The position numbers were made by a program, and so were the translations under genes. Positions 21,712 through 22,634 of a stretch of 22,634 nt of DNA are shown here, piece by piece (position 1 is the first letter of the stretch; every line of letters starts with the position of its first letter). A model generated the notes under the pieces. That model was not told the DNA's origin. It searched no databases and saw only the letters and a list, made by a program, of their open reading frames with translations. This DNA comes from JANMDS01 sp031430575. Lineage in GTDB: Bacteria; Pseudomonadota; Gammaproteobacteria; Burkholderiales; Casimicrobiaceae. The stretch is taken from NCBI GenBank assembly GCA_031430575.1, contig JANPBT010000019.1, positions 1 through 22,634 on the forward strand. The letters run 5' to 3'.

Positions 21712-22450
21712 TTCCCTGCTTCATATGGTTCCTGCGTACTTGGCCTACCCGCCACTCCAGGCGTAACCCTTTGCCCAAGTAACGCCTCCATTTTCTTCGT
21801 AAATCTGCTCTCGCCTAGGGCGAATCCGCCTAGTACAGTTTTGGTAATCCGCTCAACAGTTGGCGCGTCCATCCCAGCCGCTACGATTTTCTTGTACGCC
21901 TTTTGCCGCAAGGCAAGATCACGGTCAAGCCGCTTGTATTCCCGGTGCGGGGTGAGCAACGGCTCGATTGGCGTGCCATCGTCTTGCGTGAGCACGCGGG
22001 CGGCGCACCATTGGCATTTTCCGCATAGCTCGACCAACGATACTCGGCTGGGTGTTTGACCATACCCGCGCGCACCGGATTGAGCTCAATGTAGCGGTAA
22101 CAGGTCAGTAAATATGTTTCGGTTTGAACAAGGCTTGATCGAAATCGCCCTTCCCAAATCGTTCCGCTGCGCCGATGGGTGCGATTTACATACTGCACAT
22201 AACGCTGGCTCAAATGCTTCATCAGTTGCCCGGCTGAGGTTTCGGTTTCGGGCGTAAGCAAGAGATGAACGTGATTGGTCATGAGCACGTAGGCGTGCAA
22301 CGCGCAGCCGTGTCCAGGCAGGAGCCGTTGGAGTTGCTCAAGATAATAAAGCCTATCTTCATCTGCAAAAAAGCTCGCCTCGCGGTTGTGTCCGCGCTGA
22401 ACGATGTGCATGGGTATTTCCGGAACGCAAACTCGGGCACGTCTGGGCAT
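21708..22450 (-). pseudogene. REP-associated tyrosine (HUH, Y1) transposase, frameshifted
   Basis: RAYT/TnpA-REP type of the IS200-like family. The first frame (22450 downward, 189 residues) has MHIVQRGHNREASFF, HUH-type LMTNHVHLLL (His60, His62), the Tyr-bearing helix SQRYVQYVNR, and GTIWEGRFRSSLV...YLLTCYRYIELNPVRAGMV ... YRWSSY. After about residue 142-152 family sequence stops; it resumes in the next frame as VLTQDDGTPIEPLLTPHREY ... VLGGFALGESRFTKKMEALLGQRVTPGVAGRP, ending at 21708. One base appears missing between about 21985 and 22037. Decay, programmed shifting or a sequencing error are possible. AAAGG lies nine bases before the ATG. Such enzymes mobilise or maintain REP palindromes. 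Confidence 0.85.
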
Positions 22451-22493
22451 AGCTCAAACCTTTTGCTGATTGATTACTTTTGATTATGGTCAT

Positions 22494-22505
22494 TTAAACG
22501 TGGTG
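22494..22505 (-). repeat. right inverted repeat of the transposase unit
   Basis: TTAAACGTGGTG, the inverse complement of 21700-21711, 44 bases upstream of the transposase start; followed by CGTCCCC. RAYT genes are often framed by inverted REP-like sequences. Confidence 0.65.
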
Positions 22506-22634
22506 CGTCCCCAATGCTGTTCACTTAAGTATTCTCGGTGTTGAATCAAAGACTTGGTTGAGTTTTTCCGATCCTTTTCGCGGCTGGAAGTCTTTCGTTC
22601 GTCGTTTCACTCTGCGCGGATTGGTACGATTGGG
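22506..22634. other. no gene seen to the right edge
   Basis: The last 129 bases contain no supported gene, repeat copy or RNA. Confidence 0.5.

Noticed and set aside
21371..21766. 131-codon open frame on the plus strand
   Set aside because: It crosses the right end of the IS remnant and the left RAYT repeat, has no recognisable domain and no ribosome site.

Overview
The window looks like a betaproteobacterial (Burkholderiales-like) chromosome of mid-to-high GC. This is inferred from the order argS, SPOR-domain protein, dsbA, with a short-chain dehydrogenase nearby, and from the families present (NrsF anti-sigma, DUF3455, DUF5648, HipA/YjjJ-like kinase). No species can be named from the sequence alone.

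Layout. 1-3110: the 3' part of argS, overlapped by an FtsN-like SPOR protein gene, then dsbA with two stem-loops after it. 3110-4642: AT-rich promoter region and a HipA-family kinase gene with its own N-terminal helix-turn-helix. 4684-8255: a minus-strand SDR gene, a DUF2306 membrane protein gene, then a plus-strand SDR gene coupled to a cobalamin-type binding protein gene. 8277-9508: ECF sigma factor plus NrsF-like membrane anti-sigma. 9556-10993: HNH endonuclease and an uncharacterised FFL-DLYG protein (minus). 11104-14128: a tightly overlapped three-gene operon (Tat-leader small subunit, GMC oxidoreductase, alpha/beta hydrolase). 14206-17000 (minus): a secreted subtilisin-like protease translationally coupled to a secreted protein of unknown function; this region has lower GC. 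17306-19180: an exported fusion of DUF5648, a c-type haem domain and a PHM-like copper monooxygenase. 19287-20463 (minus): ECF sigma factor and cupin anti-sigma, divergent from a DUF3455 lipoprotein gene (20586-21119). 21120-22634: mobile-element territory, with an IS-like remnant and a frameshifted REP-associated (HUH, Y1) transposase gene inside inverted repeats.

The strongest signal is a short dispersed repeat, consensus AATCTGCGCCGCAGGTATT, with an 11-bp perfect palindromic core (CTGCG-C-CGCAG). I count 21 copies: 18 with an exact core and 3 with one core mismatch, 11 in one orientation and 10 in the other. Eleven are intergenic (often just after stop codons) and ten are inside genes, always in frames that avoid the Arg-rich reading. 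Density, both-strand use, and an inverted pair acting as a terminator-like hairpin resemble DNA uptake sequences or highly iterated palindromes. I know of no description of this one.

The second signal is a run of 15 G at 16928-16942 (C on the coding strand), which separates a well-formed signal peptide with its own ribosome binding site from the protease frame. One base fewer would join them. This is a candidate phase-variable secreted protease, currently OFF, unless the run length is a sequencing error.
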